Part shown: positions 1 through 8,714 of the stretch, piece after piece | Position numbering within the stretch: the first letter of the stretch is position 1 | Layout of the letters: every line of letters begins with the position of its first letter | Assembly: GCA_964237235.1 (NCBI GenBank) | Contig: CAXSGY010000018.1 | Location: 35,484 to 99,483 of the forward strand | Length of the DNA stretch: 64,000 nucleotides | Reading direction: 5' to 3' | Origin: GCA-002050365 sp964237235 | Lineage (GTDB): Bacteria; Acidobacteriota; Blastocatellia; Pyrinomonadales; Pyrinomonadaceae | Program-made: the position numbers and the translations under genes | Notes under the pieces: generated by a model | The model's input: the letters and a program-made list of their open reading frames with translations, nothing else | Databases searched by the model: none | What the model was told of the DNA's origin: nothing

Positions 1-8
1 GCAGATTA

Positions 9-46
9 AAAAGGTTGAAGTTAAATTAACAACTTCAACCTTTTTT
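9..46 (+). terminator. Rho-independent terminator
   Basis: A 14-bp perfect stem (9-22 pairing with 31-44) with an 8-nt loop is followed by a T run at 41-46. It probably ends a plus-strand gene lying to the left of the window. It is A/T-flanked and so could work in both directions. Confidence 0.7.
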
Positions 47-50
47 GTTG

Positions 51-180
51 GAATCCGTCTCAAAAATAAAAAATGCGCGGTTTAGAGGCGGGCTATTGCC
101 CGACGTTCATAATAATGACGACGGATTGTCGGGCAGTAGCCCGCCTCTGAACCATCGAAATTTATTTTTGAGACGGATTC
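51..180. repeat. 130-bp nested inverted repeat, MITE-like
   Basis: The outer 20 bp (51-70) are the exact reverse complement of 161-180. An inner GC-rich arm (85-104) pairs with 128-147 with about one mismatch. The whole segment could fold into a long two-part hairpin with no coding capacity. Perfect outer termini and a symmetrical interior resemble a miniature inverted-repeat element. I see no convincing target-site duplication, so a structured RNA or complex terminator is also possible. Confidence 0.55.
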
Positions 181-248
181 TAGTAACGGCGGTTTGAGCT
201 TTGGAAATAAGATAAACACGCCATCACCAGTAAAGATTTTAAGAATCT

Positions 249-1835
249 CTAAATCGAAGCCGTGCCGACCTCTTCGACCAGCAATTTATCTTCTTCGGTT
301 TCAACCTTTCTCATCATACGGCTGATCGGAATCGCCAGAAGCGCAAGTACGCCCGCCGAAATTAAAAGTGCAATCGCCGTTCCGGTAAAAAGCGTCGGCA
401 TTTGCTCGAGTTTTTCCGGGTCAACATAGCCGCCGACGAGTCCGCCGATCAAATTACCGACCGACGAGGCGAGAAACCAGATGCCCATCATTTGTCCGAC
501 GTAACGGCGCGGGCTGAGCTTCGTCATCGAAGAAAGCCCGACCGGGCTGATAGACAATTCGCCGACGGTTTGGAAAAAGTAGCTCGCCACCAGCCAGAAC
601 GCGGAAACTTTTAACGCGCCGCCGCTGCTGACGACGCTTTCGGCGGCGAAAATCATTATAAAAAATCCGATGCTCGTCAGAAACAGACCGAGCGCGAATT
701 TTCCAGGACTTGAAAAATCTATGTTGCGCCTGCCCATCCACGTCCACAGTCCGGCGAAAACAGGCGCGAGAAGAATAATGAACGCTGAATTGACCGATTG
801 AAACCATAACGCCGGAACTTCAAAGCTGCCCAATTGCCGGTTGGTAAAATCATTGGCGAAAAGATTGAGCGAAGTCGGTGCCTGTTCGAAAGCCGACCAG
901 AAAATCGCGGCGAAAATAAACAAAACGGCGATCACCGCGACGCGCTTTTTCTCGTCGCCGTTCAAGCCGCCAGCGATGAACAGATAAGCGAAAAAAGCGA
1001 CCGCCAACCCGACCAGAATATACGCCATATACCGACCGACGACTTGCGCGTCAATCGTGATCGTGCCGGTTGCCGCCAGCACGACGACGAGCGCGAGAAT
1101 CGCTAAACCCGCGCCGACAAACAATTTAACCTGATTTTCCTGCCGCGCCTGAATTCGCGGATCGGGATTGCGCGTCGGCTCCATTCCGAGGTCGCCGAGC
1201 GTCGAACGCGAGCGCGAAACGAAAACCGCCAAACCTATCAGCATTCCCACGCCCGCCGCGCCGAATCCGAAATGCCAGCCGTAAACTTTGGCAAGCAGTC
1301 CGGTAATTATCTGTCCGATAAACGAGCCGAGATTGATGCCCATATAAAAAATCGAAAATCCGGCATCGCGCCGCGCGCCGCCTTCCGGGTATAAATCGCC
1401 GACGATTGCCGAAATATTCGGTTTGAGCAAACCCGTGCCGAGAACGATTAAAATCAGTCCGAGAAAAAACGCGATTTTGCCGCCTTCAAACGCCGACAAA
1501 CCGATGGAGATGTGTCCGGCGGAAATCAAAATCGCGCCGTAAAGGATTGCCCGCCGCAAACCGAGCAGCCGGTCGGCAACCCAGCCGCCGGGCAGTGAGG
1601 CGAGATAAACGCACGCGCCGTAAATGCCGACAATCGCCGATGCCTGCGCCCGCTCGAAGCCGAACCCGCCGTCGAGCAACGCCGCCGACATAAATAAAAT
1701 AAGCAGCGGACGCAGCCCGTAATATGAAAACCGCTCCCACATTTCGGTCAGAAAAAGCGTCGGCAATCCGCGCGGATGCCCGCCGATTCCGCTCGTGTCG
1801 GATACCGGATTTAAAGTCTCTGAATTTGCGCTCAT
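249..1835 (-). CDS. POT/PTR family proton-dependent peptide transporter
   Basis: The 528-residue protein is an inner-membrane symporter of the POT (PTR2) branch of the major facilitator superfamily, expected to import di- and tripeptides with protons. The family signature is visible near residues 29-41 (FLTEMWERFSYYG), which includes the ExxER-type proton-coupling motif. A second signature, near 160-175 (FSIFYMGINLGSF), matches the PTR2 motif. About 12-14 hydrophobic helices span the protein, and the length is normal for the family. It is divergent from the DUF4328 gene, with about 100 bp of AT-rich shared promoter region between them. Substrate range cannot be read from the sequence. Confidence 0.9.
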   Translation of the reverse strand: MSANSETLNPVSDTSGIGGHPRGLPTLFLTEMWERFSYYGLRPLLILFMSAALLDGGFGFERAQASAIVGIYGACVYLASLPGGWVADRLLGLRRAILYGAILISAGHISIGLSAFEGGKIAFFLGLILIVLGTGLLKPNISAIVGDLYPEGGARRDAGFSIFYMGINLGSFIGQIITGLLAKVYGWHFGFGAAGVGMLIGLAVFVSRSRSTLGDLGMEPTRNPDPRIQARQENQVKLFVGAGLAILALVVVLAATGTITIDAQVVGRYMAYILVGLAVAFFAYLFIAGGLNGDEKKRVAVIAVLFIFAAIFWSAFEQAPTSLNLFANDFTNRQLGSFEVPALWFQSVNSAFIILLAPVFAGLWTWMGRRNIDFSSPGKFALGLFLTSIGFFIMIFAAESVVSSGGALKVSAFWLVASYFFQTVGELSISPVGLSSMTKLSPRRYVGQMMGIWFLASSVGNLIGGLVGGYVDPEKLEQMPTLFTGTAIALLISAGVLALLAIPISRMMRKVETEEDKLLVEEVGTASI

Positions 1836-1932
1836 AAATAAACCCTCAATTTTTTGTTTGAATTTTTTAAAGAATTGGGCAAAATATAACAGATTATTCG
1901 ATTTAAATAAATCTTAAATTTCCCGAAATGTT

Positions 1933-2637
1933 ATGACAAACGACTTTTCAATCAACAATTACCGCCCGGCGAAAACATTTTCCTATCTGACAATCGGTTT
2001 GTTCGGAGGTTTGGTCGGCTGTTACGCGCTGATGTTTATTTTGAGTTTGGTGCAAACCGTTTTCACGATTCCCGAAATTAATTTAAGTGACGGTGGAACG
2101 ATGCCGCTGACTTTTATGTTTATCGGGTTGATCGCGCTGTTGGAGATTTTGCTGCGCGTTTTAACGATTATTTTTTTCCTGATATGGCTGCATCGCGCTT
2201 ATAGCAATCTGTCCGCGCTGCGTGCCGCCAATCTCGAATTTACGCCGGGCTGGGCGGTCGGCTGGTGGTTTATCCCGTTTGCCAATCTGGTTAAGCCTTT
2301 TCAAGTGATGCGCGAGCTTTGGAACGCCAGCGACGCGAATTTCGACGCGGACGGTTTTCTTTCAAATCAATTCTCCGCGCCGCCGATCATCGGCTGGTGG
2401 TGGGGACTTATGATCGCGGGCAATATTATCGGGCGCGTCGCCGATAAAATGGCTGAAGTCAATTTAAATTACTCGGTCGTTTTGATTATGATTTACACCG
2501 CGCTGCTTGCAATCGCGGCGTTTCTCATTTTGAATATCGTTAGAAGAATCACGAACGAACAGGAGGCGAAATTTCAGAAACTGGTTCAAATAGGACAATT
2601 CGCGCCGCCCGCACCGCCGACTTTTGACGGCAAATAA
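1933..2637 (+). CDS. DUF4328 domain membrane protein
   Basis: This 234-residue integral membrane protein carries a DUF4328 domain, recognised from the hydrophobic stretch ending in LIWLHRAYSNL and then WAVGWWFIPFANLVKPFQVM (about residues 85-125). Four to five membrane helices are evident. The C-terminal 30 residues are polar and proline-rich. DUF4328 proteins have no established function. It is followed at 30 bp by yacG, so the run from here to the MFS gene may be co-transcribed. Confidence 0.8.
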   Translation: MTNDFSINNYRPAKTFSYLTIGLFGGLVGCYALMFILSLVQTVFTIPEINLSDGGTMPLTFMFIGLIALLEILLRVLTIIFFLIWLHRAYSNLSALRAANLEFTPGWAVGWWFIPFANLVKPFQVMRELWNASDANFDADGFLSNQFSAPPIIGWWWGLMIAGNIIGRVADKMAEVNLNYSVVLIMIYTALLAIAAFLILNIVRRITNEQEAKFQKLVQIGQFAPPAPPTFDGK

Positions 2638-2667
2638 TTGTGCTGAAATCGCATCTAATTTGACGTT

Positions 2668-2874
2668 ATGCCAATCGTAAAATGCCCGACCTGCAGCCGT
2701 GAAACCGAATTTAGCGGCAACGAATTTCGCCCGTTTTGTTCCGAAAGATGCAAATTGATTGACTTCGGCGAATGGGCGGACGAAAATTATAAATTGCCGA
2801 CGCAAGACGCGGAATTGACCGAACAAGACGTTGACCGCATCGAGCAAGCCTTAAATCAAAAAAGCGGAGAATAA
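2668..2874 (+). CDS. yacG: DNA gyrase inhibitor YacG-like zinc finger protein
   Basis: At 68 residues this is the usual length for YacG, a small zinc-binding protein that in E. coli binds GyrB and inhibits gyrase. The zinc ligands are CPTC (residues 6-9) and the pair in FCSERCKLIDFGEW (about 24-37), which is the family hallmark. The acidic tail after the finger is also typical. The start at 2668 gives the canonical N-terminus MPIVKCPTC. Confidence 0.9.
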   Translation: MPIVKCPTCSRETEFSGNEFRPFCSERCKLIDFGEWADENYKLPTQDAELTEQDVDRIEQALNQKSGE

Positions 2875-2880
2875 AAGTTT

Positions 2881-3093
2881 ATGACTGTAGCGGCGATCAT
2901 TTTCGCACTGTTTTTAATGGCGACGGCGGCGATTACGTTTTTCGTTTTGAAGAAAGCCGTCAAGATGGCGATTCGCGCAGGCATCGTCGCGTTGATTTTG
3001 CTGATCGCGCTGGTCGGCGGCGCGTCGCTGTGGTGGTTCGGAACAGATTTTAATTCGGACAAGCAACCGGCGACGATTAAAAAATCGCGCTGA
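2881..3093 (+). CDS. Small hydrophobic membrane protein
   Basis: The 70-residue protein has two predicted membrane helices (about 2-22 and 28-52) and a short Lys/Arg-rich tail. I do not recognise a family. It starts 6 bp after the yacG stop, downstream of a GGAG-like ribosome site, and is followed by the MFS gene at 12 bp, so it is probably a real operon member. It could be a lipid-facing accessory protein, but nothing shows a function. Confidence 0.6.
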   Translation: MTVAAIIFALFLMATAAITFFVLKKAVKMAIRAGIVALILLIALVGGASLWWFGTDFNSDKQPATIKKSR

Positions 3094-3105
3094 AAATTTT
3101 CTCAA

Positions 3106-4335
3106 ATGTTTCCTCGCCTCAAACGCCTTTTTGCCCGCTACAAAACGCTTCCGGGCAATGTGTTCGCCCTCAGCCTCGTCAGCTTGCTCAACGACACTTC
3201 GAGCGAAATAATTTACCCGCTGCTGCCCGCGTTTCTCGCCCTGACTTTGGGCGCGTCGCCGTTTGTGATCGGATTGATCGAAGGCTTCGCCGAATCGGTC
3301 GCCGCCTTTCTGAAACTTTTCTCAGGTTATCTGAGCGATAAATTCGACAGCCGCAAGCTGCCGGTTTTTCTCGGCTATTCGCTGGCGAGCATTACGCGCC
3401 CGTTTCTGGCGTTCGTCGGAAGCTGGCAACAGGTTTTCGTCGTTCGCTTGACGGATCGCGTCGGCAAAGGCATTCGCGGCGCGCCGCGCGATGCGATTAT
3501 CGCGGCGAGCGTGCCTGACGAAAAACGCGGATTGGCGTTCGGATTCAACCGCGCCGCCGACCATTTGGGCGCGGTCATCGGTCCGATCATCGCTTTTATT
3601 CTGCTTTCGCATTTCGCCGCCGACACGAACCGCCCGACGGCGCGCGAATATCAGCAGGTTTTTCTATACGCTTCGATTCCGGTTATTTTGGGCTTGTTCG
3701 TCATCGGTTTTTTCGTCAGGGAAAAGCCGAAAGAAACAGTCGCCGAAACTTCGCTCACGCCGATCAAATTATCGCTCCGAGAATTTGACGGCAATTTCAA
3801 ACGCCTTCTGTTCGTCGTCGCGCTGTTCACCTTGTCTAATTCGACCGACGCATTTTTGCTGCTGCGCGCCGAACAAACCGGCATCGCGCCCGCCTTGCTG
3901 CCGCTTTTGTGGATGGCTCTGCATTTGAGCAAGGTTTTCAGCTCTTTGATTTTCGGCGATTTGTCGGATCGAGCCGGGCGCAAAACTTTGATTTTTTCCG
4001 GTTGGATTTTATACGCGCTCGTTTATTTGGGTTTCGCTTTTGTCACTGCGGCGTGGCAGACGTGGGCATTGTTTTTGATTTACGGCGTATTTTTCGGCTT
4101 GACCGAAGGCGTTGAAAAAGCGTTCGTCGCCGACCTCGTTCCGTCGGAGAAACGCGGCACGGCTTACGGATTTTATAATCTCGCCTTTTCGATCACGGTT
4201 CTTCCCGCATCAATAATTTTCGGCGCGCTGTGGAATCAGTTCGGCGCGGGCGCGGCTTTTTTAACGAGCGCGATTATTTCGATTTGCGCGGCGATTTTAC
4301 TTTTGACGGTGCGGGCTGATAAAGAAGATTTTTAA
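3106..4335 (+). CDS. MFS transporter
   Basis: The 409-residue protein has the 12-helix layout of a major facilitator. The N-terminus (NDTSSEIIYPLLPAFL, about residues 29-44) and GYLSDKFDSRKLP (about 73-85, motif A-like between helices 2 and 3) are typical of bacterial MFS members resembling drug or sugar exporters. A second motif-A copy, GDLSDRAGRK, lies after helix 8. No substrate can be assigned. It is the last gene of the plus-strand run and ends in a hairpin shared with the convergent deformylase operon. Confidence 0.85.
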   Translation: MFPRLKRLFARYKTLPGNVFALSLVSLLNDTSSEIIYPLLPAFLALTLGASPFVIGLIEGFAESVAAFLKLFSGYLSDKFDSRKLPVFLGYSLASITRPFLAFVGSWQQVFVVRLTDRVGKGIRGAPRDAIIAASVPDEKRGLAFGFNRAADHLGAVIGPIIAFILLSHFAADTNRPTAREYQQVFLYASIPVILGLFVIGFFVREKPKETVAETSLTPIKLSLREFDGNFKRLLFVVALFTLSNSTDAFLLLRAEQTGIAPALLPLLWMALHLSKVFSSLIFGDLSDRAGRKTLIFSGWILYALVYLGFAFVTAAWQTWALFLIYGVFFGLTEGVEKAFVADLVPSEKRGTAYGFYNLAFSITVLPASIIFGALWNQFGAGAAFLTSAIISICAAILLLTVRADKEDF

Positions 4336-4396
4336 ACACATAGGAACATAGGAAACATAGAATCAAAAAATATGTGTCCTATGTTCCTATGTGTTT
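4334..4396. terminator. Bidirectional hairpin between convergent genes
   Basis: The 20 bases at 4334-4353 are the perfect reverse complement of 4377-4396, with a 23-nt AT-rich loop. The hairpin sits exactly between the convergent MFS and deformylase genes. The arms contain an internal ACATAGGA-type direct repeat, so it could also be a dispersed repeat acting as a terminator. Confidence 0.65.
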
Positions 4397-4405
4397 AAAA
4401 ATTCT

Positions 4406-4897
4406 CTACTTCCAATTCTTCTCTTTCTTAAATCTCTTGACGACCATATCGCGGCGCATTTTCGGCAGATGATCTATAAAAAGTTTGCCGTCGCAGTGGT
4501 CGGTTTCGTGTTGAAAACAGCGCGCGGCGTAACCGTCCGCTTCTCGTTCAAACCATTCGCCGCGTTCGTTTTGCGCCCGCAAGGTCGCGCGTTCGGCGCG
4601 GACGACGACCGCCGGAACTTTACCGACTGATAAACAGCCTTCCGAACCGGATTGTTCGCCGGTTTTTGCGATGATTTCGGGATTCGCGGCGATGAGTTTT
4701 ACGCCTTCGCAGTCCATTACGAAAAGCCGCAACGCCAGACCGATTTGCTGCGCCGCCAAGCCAACGCCTTCCGCCGCATACATCGTTTCAAACATATCGG
4801 CGCAGAGTTTTTCTAATTCTTCGTCGAAATCGGTAACGGGTTTGCCGACTTCGGCGAGAATTTTTTCGGGATATTCGGTGATTTTTCTGACTGCCAT
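4406..4897 (-). CDS. def: Peptide deformylase
   Basis: Removes the N-formyl group from new proteins, using a metal ion. All three family motifs are present: GVGLAAQQIG (about residues 44-53), EGCLS (86-90, metal-binding Cys) and HETDH (130-134, two His ligands and the catalytic Glu). HETDH replaces the commoner HExDHL, with Cys after the last His. The reading frame also allows a TTG start six bases upstream (4903), but ATG at 4897 gives the standard MAVRKI N-terminus. Length (163 residues) is normal. It lies 33 bp downstream of the heparinase gene and may be read from the exopolysaccharide operon. Confidence 0.93.
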   Translation of the reverse strand: MAVRKITEYPEKILAEVGKPVTDFDEELEKLCADMFETMYAAEGVGLAAQQIGLALRLFVMDCEGVKLIAANPEIIAKTGEQSGSEGCLSVGKVPAVVVRAERATLRAQNERGEWFEREADGYAARCFQHETDHCDGKLFIDHLPKMRRDMVVKRFKKEKNWK

Positions 4898-4930
4898 TTT
4901 CAACGGAAATTATTTTCGTTTCTTCACTAT

Positions 4931-7360
4931 TTAAGCGGATGTTCGGTTCGGCGGAAGCGAGATGCCGAAAACGCTTTCCGAGGTCCGCATATTCAGTTTA
5001 TTGCCGAAACGCCGCGCCGTCAAAAATTCCAAATCGTATGCGCTCTTAATAATTTCCCTGCCGTCGAGCGAGAAATTTTTGCCGTCGATTAAAACGAATT
5101 CTCCGGGCAGAGACTCGCCCGCGCTCAGACGCGCCCAGAAAAAGCGAAAATCGGTGTTGAAAATTTCCGTGTGAACGATCTGGTCGCCGTCGGCGAACAC
5201 GAACAAATCCTGATAGCCGCGAAAATTGATGACGAAAGCGCGTCCGCCCTTGATTTCGACTTCGGCGATTTGCGGCGGCGGCGCGCCTTTTTCGACGGGC
5301 AGAAAAAACGTGAAAAATTCCTGCGCGCCTGCGCCTCTGGAAGCGAACTGCAAATGCGGCGCGTTTGTTTTGAGACCGTAAAGATTTGAAATCGGGCTTT
5401 GTTTCGGCTGCCATTTGCCGTTGTCGCCGAAGGTGTAGAGCCGCACATTGCCCGCCGATTGCGCCGCGTCGGTCGCGTAAAAATTTCCGTTGTCGCTCAA
5501 CTCGACCGCCGCCTCGAACGCCGCCTCGAAATGAAAATTTAATTTGTAATCGTGACTGCCGCTCGTCTCGACGAAATCGCGCATCATCCAGTAATCGTTT
5601 TTCAGAAACAAAATCTGGCGCGTGTGCGCCGCCGAATTCGGCAGGCTGCGGTAACCGTCGTGCGTTCCTTCAAAAAAATCGAAACGCTCTTCGGCAATCC
5701 ATCGTTTCAATTCGGCGTTCGCCTTCGTTTTCCAACTGAATTTATTGCCCGCCGCCGACGAAGATTCATCGTCAATCGTCAAAGTATTATGCGCCTCGGT
5801 CGAGCGAAAATAATTTCTGATTTCAAAAGATTCGTGATAGCTGTAAGTTCCCGAATCAACCAGGACGTTTTTGCCGCCGACGGCTAAATTGACGGCGAGC
5901 GCGTCGGCGTGCGCGTGTCCGCCGTTGAGCGCGCCGAGTTCGCCGCAATCAACCAAAAGATAATTGTCGGTCGCCGCCCAGCCGTCGCGCATTACGAAAT
6001 AACCGCCGTTTTTGAACGCGAAGGATTTTTGCGCGGGCGCGTCTTCGACGAGGTTTGCAAAGCTCCGCGCGCCCGCCGCGCCGAGCAGCCACAAAGATTC
6101 GACGGCAAAATTTCGGGCGACGAATTTATAATCGCCGCGCTCGAACAGAACCGCGCCGTTCGATAAAACTGCCCGAAAATCGTCGGGCGCGCCGCCGCTT
6201 TTTTTCGGCAAAAGTCTTCCGCCGTCGTCGTCGCCGACGAGCGGCGTGGTGCCGTCGGGACGAGTGATCGCCATCAAAAAATCCATCGCGGATTGAATTT
6301 TCGCGGCGAGCTTTTCGCGCTGATTTTCGCTTGCCGCGTCGTCGCCGTTCAGGGTTTGCAGAATGTAAAAATGCGTGTAAAAGTCAATCGTGTAACGCTG
6401 ATACCACGTTGACTGCTCGAAATAAACGCCATCGGGCAAAATTTGCCGGTCGAGTTCGTCGAACAAAATTTTCGCGCCGGTTTCGCGCCAGTTTTTCGCG
6501 GCTTTGAGAAATGGAAACTGCGTTCCGATGTAATAAAGTCCGAGAGCTTCGCCGGTCAGATGCGTGTTCGGACTGTAATAAGTCGAGAGATATTTTTCGA
6601 TGTGTCTGCCGTGCGAATAAACGAAACGCGCCGCCTTCCAGAAAGTCGCGGGCGAAAATGTGCTTGAATCCTTAAAAAAATTAAACGCCCAAATCCACGA
6701 AATCACGCGGAACGCCACTTCGAGACTGCTCACCCAATTCACGCCGTTGCCCGGCTGATTCGCTTCCATCCAGCCGTCGAGATGTCGGACGAAAATTTCC
6801 GCATAACGTTCGTCGCCGGTCAGCCAGAACGCCGCGCCGAGGTCGAAAAAATGTTGTTGGCGGTTGAGTTCCCAGACGATTTTTTTGTCGCCGGTTTCTT
6901 CGGTCGAAAGCTCGTCGAATTGTTTCCAATGTTTGAGCGGCGCGGTTTTTCCCGAAAGCGGTTCGTAATGCCAATTGACATCCGCGCCGAAATCGAGTTT
7001 TTCAAAACCCAGTAAATCGAATTTTCCCTCGACGGCGCGCCCGGCTTTTTCGATGATTATTCGCCCTTCTTCGCTGTGCGCGGCGCGAAACGCTTCTATC
7101 GTCAATTCTTTTTGCCGGAACGCGGGGAAAAAATTATATTCGGCATCTTCGCAAAACCGCTCGAAGATTTTTTCCGGCGTGATGTTGCCCGCGCCGAAAA
7201 AAGATTCGTCAACAAGCCCGATAAATTCTTCGTCGGTCGGCAAATTTCCGCTTAAGCCGATGCGTTCGGCGCGGGCAGTAATCGCCTGTTCGCCGCGGGC
7301 GCGAATTTCCGACCAGCTTCTGCCTTTCATTTTTTTGATTTTATCGAACGGATTAGACAT
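4931..7360 (-). CDS. Heparinase II/III family polysaccharide lyase
   Basis: This 809-residue protein has the two-part architecture of heparinase II/III-like lyases: an N-terminal alpha/alpha toroid (roughly 60-400, with NTHLTGEALGLYY near 265) and a C-terminal beta-sandwich domain. The catalytic-region signatures are clear around residues 475-535: GGHAHADAL, LVDSGTYSY and RSTEAHNTLTIDD, which carry the conserved His, Tyr and Arg/His residues. It would cleave acidic (uronate-containing) polysaccharide by beta-elimination. No signal peptide is seen, although many members of exopolysaccharide loci are periplasmic. It sits 6 bp downstream of the deacetylase-like gene and belongs to the polysaccharide operon. 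Confidence 0.88.
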   Translation of the reverse strand: MSNPFDKIKKMKGRSWSEIRARGEQAITARAERIGLSGNLPTDEEFIGLVDESFFGAGNITPEKIFERFCEDAEYNFFPAFRQKELTIEAFRAAHSEEGRIIIEKAGRAVEGKFDLLGFEKLDFGADVNWHYEPLSGKTAPLKHWKQFDELSTEETGDKKIVWELNRQQHFFDLGAAFWLTGDERYAEIFVRHLDGWMEANQPGNGVNWVSSLEVAFRVISWIWAFNFFKDSSTFSPATFWKAARFVYSHGRHIEKYLSTYYSPNTHLTGEALGLYYIGTQFPFLKAAKNWRETGAKILFDELDRQILPDGVYFEQSTWYQRYTIDFYTHFYILQTLNGDDAASENQREKLAAKIQSAMDFLMAITRPDGTTPLVGDDDGGRLLPKKSGGAPDDFRAVLSNGAVLFERGDYKFVARNFAVESLWLLGAAGARSFANLVEDAPAQKSFAFKNGGYFVMRDGWAATDNYLLVDCGELGALNGGHAHADALAVNLAVGGKNVLVDSGTYSYHESFEIRNYFRSTEAHNTLTIDDESSSAAGNKFSWKTKANAELKRWIAEERFDFFEGTHDGYRSLPNSAAHTRQILFLKNDYWMMRDFVETSGSHDYKLNFHFEAAFEAAVELSDNGNFYATDAAQSAGNVRLYTFGDNGKWQPKQSPISNLYGLKTNAPHLQFASRGAGAQEFFTFFLPVEKGAPPPQIAEVEIKGGRAFVINFRGYQDLFVFADGDQIVHTEIFNTDFRFFWARLSAGESLPGEFVLIDGKNFSLDGREIIKSAYDLEFLTARRFGNKLNMRTSESVFGISLPPNRTSA

Positions 7361-7366
7361 TTTCCT

Positions 7367-8548
7367 TCACTGCCTATAAATCGTCTGCTCTTCGGTTTTC
7401 GACCGCTGCCGCTTCTCGTCCATAATCGCCTGAAGCCGGTAATTTCTGAATTCGTTCGGCGTTCCTTCCTTGCCGTCAATCGCCGCCGCGACGATGTTAA
7501 AGGCTTCGCGCGCCGATGCGAAATGAATTTTGTAAGCGTCCGTTTTTTCGCCGCGTTCCATCGCTTCGTTAAAAAACCGAATCGTTTCGTCGCCGATGCT
7601 CGCCACCTGATCGTATTCGAAAAATCCGTGGCAATAAAGCTTGACGAAAATCCATTCGGGACGATTTCCGACCGTGATGTTCGCCGAAAGCCAGCGGTCG
7701 AATCGCGGCAGATCGAGCGGCTGATTGCCCGCCAAACCGCCGTCGTCGAGGCGCGGAACGGGAACGCCTTTGATGCGCCGCGTCCAGTTGAAAACCAGCG
7801 GTCCGGTAAATATCAGTGGCAATTGCGGTTGATTTCCAAAAGCGACGACCGGTTTGCCCGTCCGGTGCGGCATTTTTTCGTTTAGAGGCAAGCCGCATTC
7901 GTAAATTTTGTTAATCATCGGCACTTGCGTTTCGTCGGGCGCGGACGGCAAAGTGAAATCGGCATAACAGCCGGTTTCCTGCAAAATCTGCATTTCTTCG
8001 TCAACGCCGCAAAACTTTCCGCCCGCTGAATTTGCCAGCGCGAGATTGCCGTGAACGAAGGCGTATTTCGGCGCGCCTACGCCGTCGAACCTGGACAAAC
8101 ATTGATGTTCCTGCGCCAGACAATCGCGGAATTCGATTAATGATTTTCGCAGATTCGCCGCCGTGTCCGGTTTTTCAACGCCGTGGTGCAAATGAATTTC
8201 GACTTCGCCCAAGCCTTCCGCCTGCATCGCCGCCATTTGTTCGAGCAGCTTTTTATCGTATTGTTCGGCGGGAAAAAAATTCGTGTGGCGAAACTTCGTG
8301 CCGTCCGTGTCAATAATCGCCGCGCCGGTTTTTCGCGCCAATTTGTAATATGCGTCGAGCTTCCGGCGTTGCGTGTCTATGTCGAGCAAACCGTGGCGGC
8401 TCCAACTCGGCTCGAAATGGTCGGCGACGACGATGACGATGTGCTTCGGCGCGTCGGAATTTTTTCTTAAAATCGAATTCGCGCGGACAAACGGGTAACG
8501 CGCCAGCCACGGCAGATTGTGTTTGAATTTTTTGAGAATTTCGCTCAT
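7367..8548 (-). CDS. Polysaccharide deacetylase-like / beta-alpha barrel protein of an EPS locus
   Basis: The 393-residue protein has features of the glycoside hydrolase/deacetylase barrel superfamily: IVIVVADHFEPSW near the N-terminus (about 37-49), EIHLHHGVEKP near 135-145, and FVHGNLAL near 180. These His/Asp clusters suggest a metal-dependent hydrolase acting on sugars. It does not match the canonical NodB motif set, so the deacetylase label is tentative. ATG at 8548 is preferred over the TTG one codon upstream. It is tightly linked to the heparinase gene, which supports a role in polysaccharide modification or turnover. Confidence 0.65.
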   Translation of the reverse strand: MSEILKKFKHNLPWLARYPFVRANSILRKNSDAPKHIVIVVADHFEPSWSRHGLLDIDTQRRKLDAYYKLARKTGAAIIDTDGTKFRHTNFFPAEQYDKKLLEQMAAMQAEGLGEVEIHLHHGVEKPDTAANLRKSLIEFRDCLAQEHQCLSRFDGVGAPKYAFVHGNLALANSAGGKFCGVDEEMQILQETGCYADFTLPSAPDETQVPMINKIYECGLPLNEKMPHRTGKPVVAFGNQPQLPLIFTGPLVFNWTRRIKGVPVPRLDDGGLAGNQPLDLPRFDRWLSANITVGNRPEWIFVKLYCHGFFEYDQVASIGDETIRFFNEAMERGEKTDAYKIHFASAREAFNIVAAAIDGKEGTPNEFRNYRLQAIMDEKRQRSKTEEQTIYRQ

Positions 8549-8598
8549 CAATGTTTTTTACGTTTCAGATGCTGTTTGAAAAATCGAAAATGCGGTTG

Positions 8599-8681
8599 GC
8601 GAATCGGCAATTTTGCATTCTGAATTCTGCGTTTTTAATTTTTATCCGGTAAAAATTTAGAATGCAAAATTGCCGATTCGC
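8599..8681. repeat. 23-bp perfect inverted repeat between operon genes
   Basis: Positions 8599-8621 and 8659-8681 are perfect reverse complements separated by 37 bp, forming a long hairpin in the 166-bp gap between the methyltransferase and deacetylase-like genes. There is no T run on the minus strand, so it is more likely a small repeat element or an mRNA processing structure than a simple terminator. Confidence 0.55.
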
Positions 8682-8714
8682 TGATCGGAATTTTTTGAAT
8701 TCTCAAACAATTTC

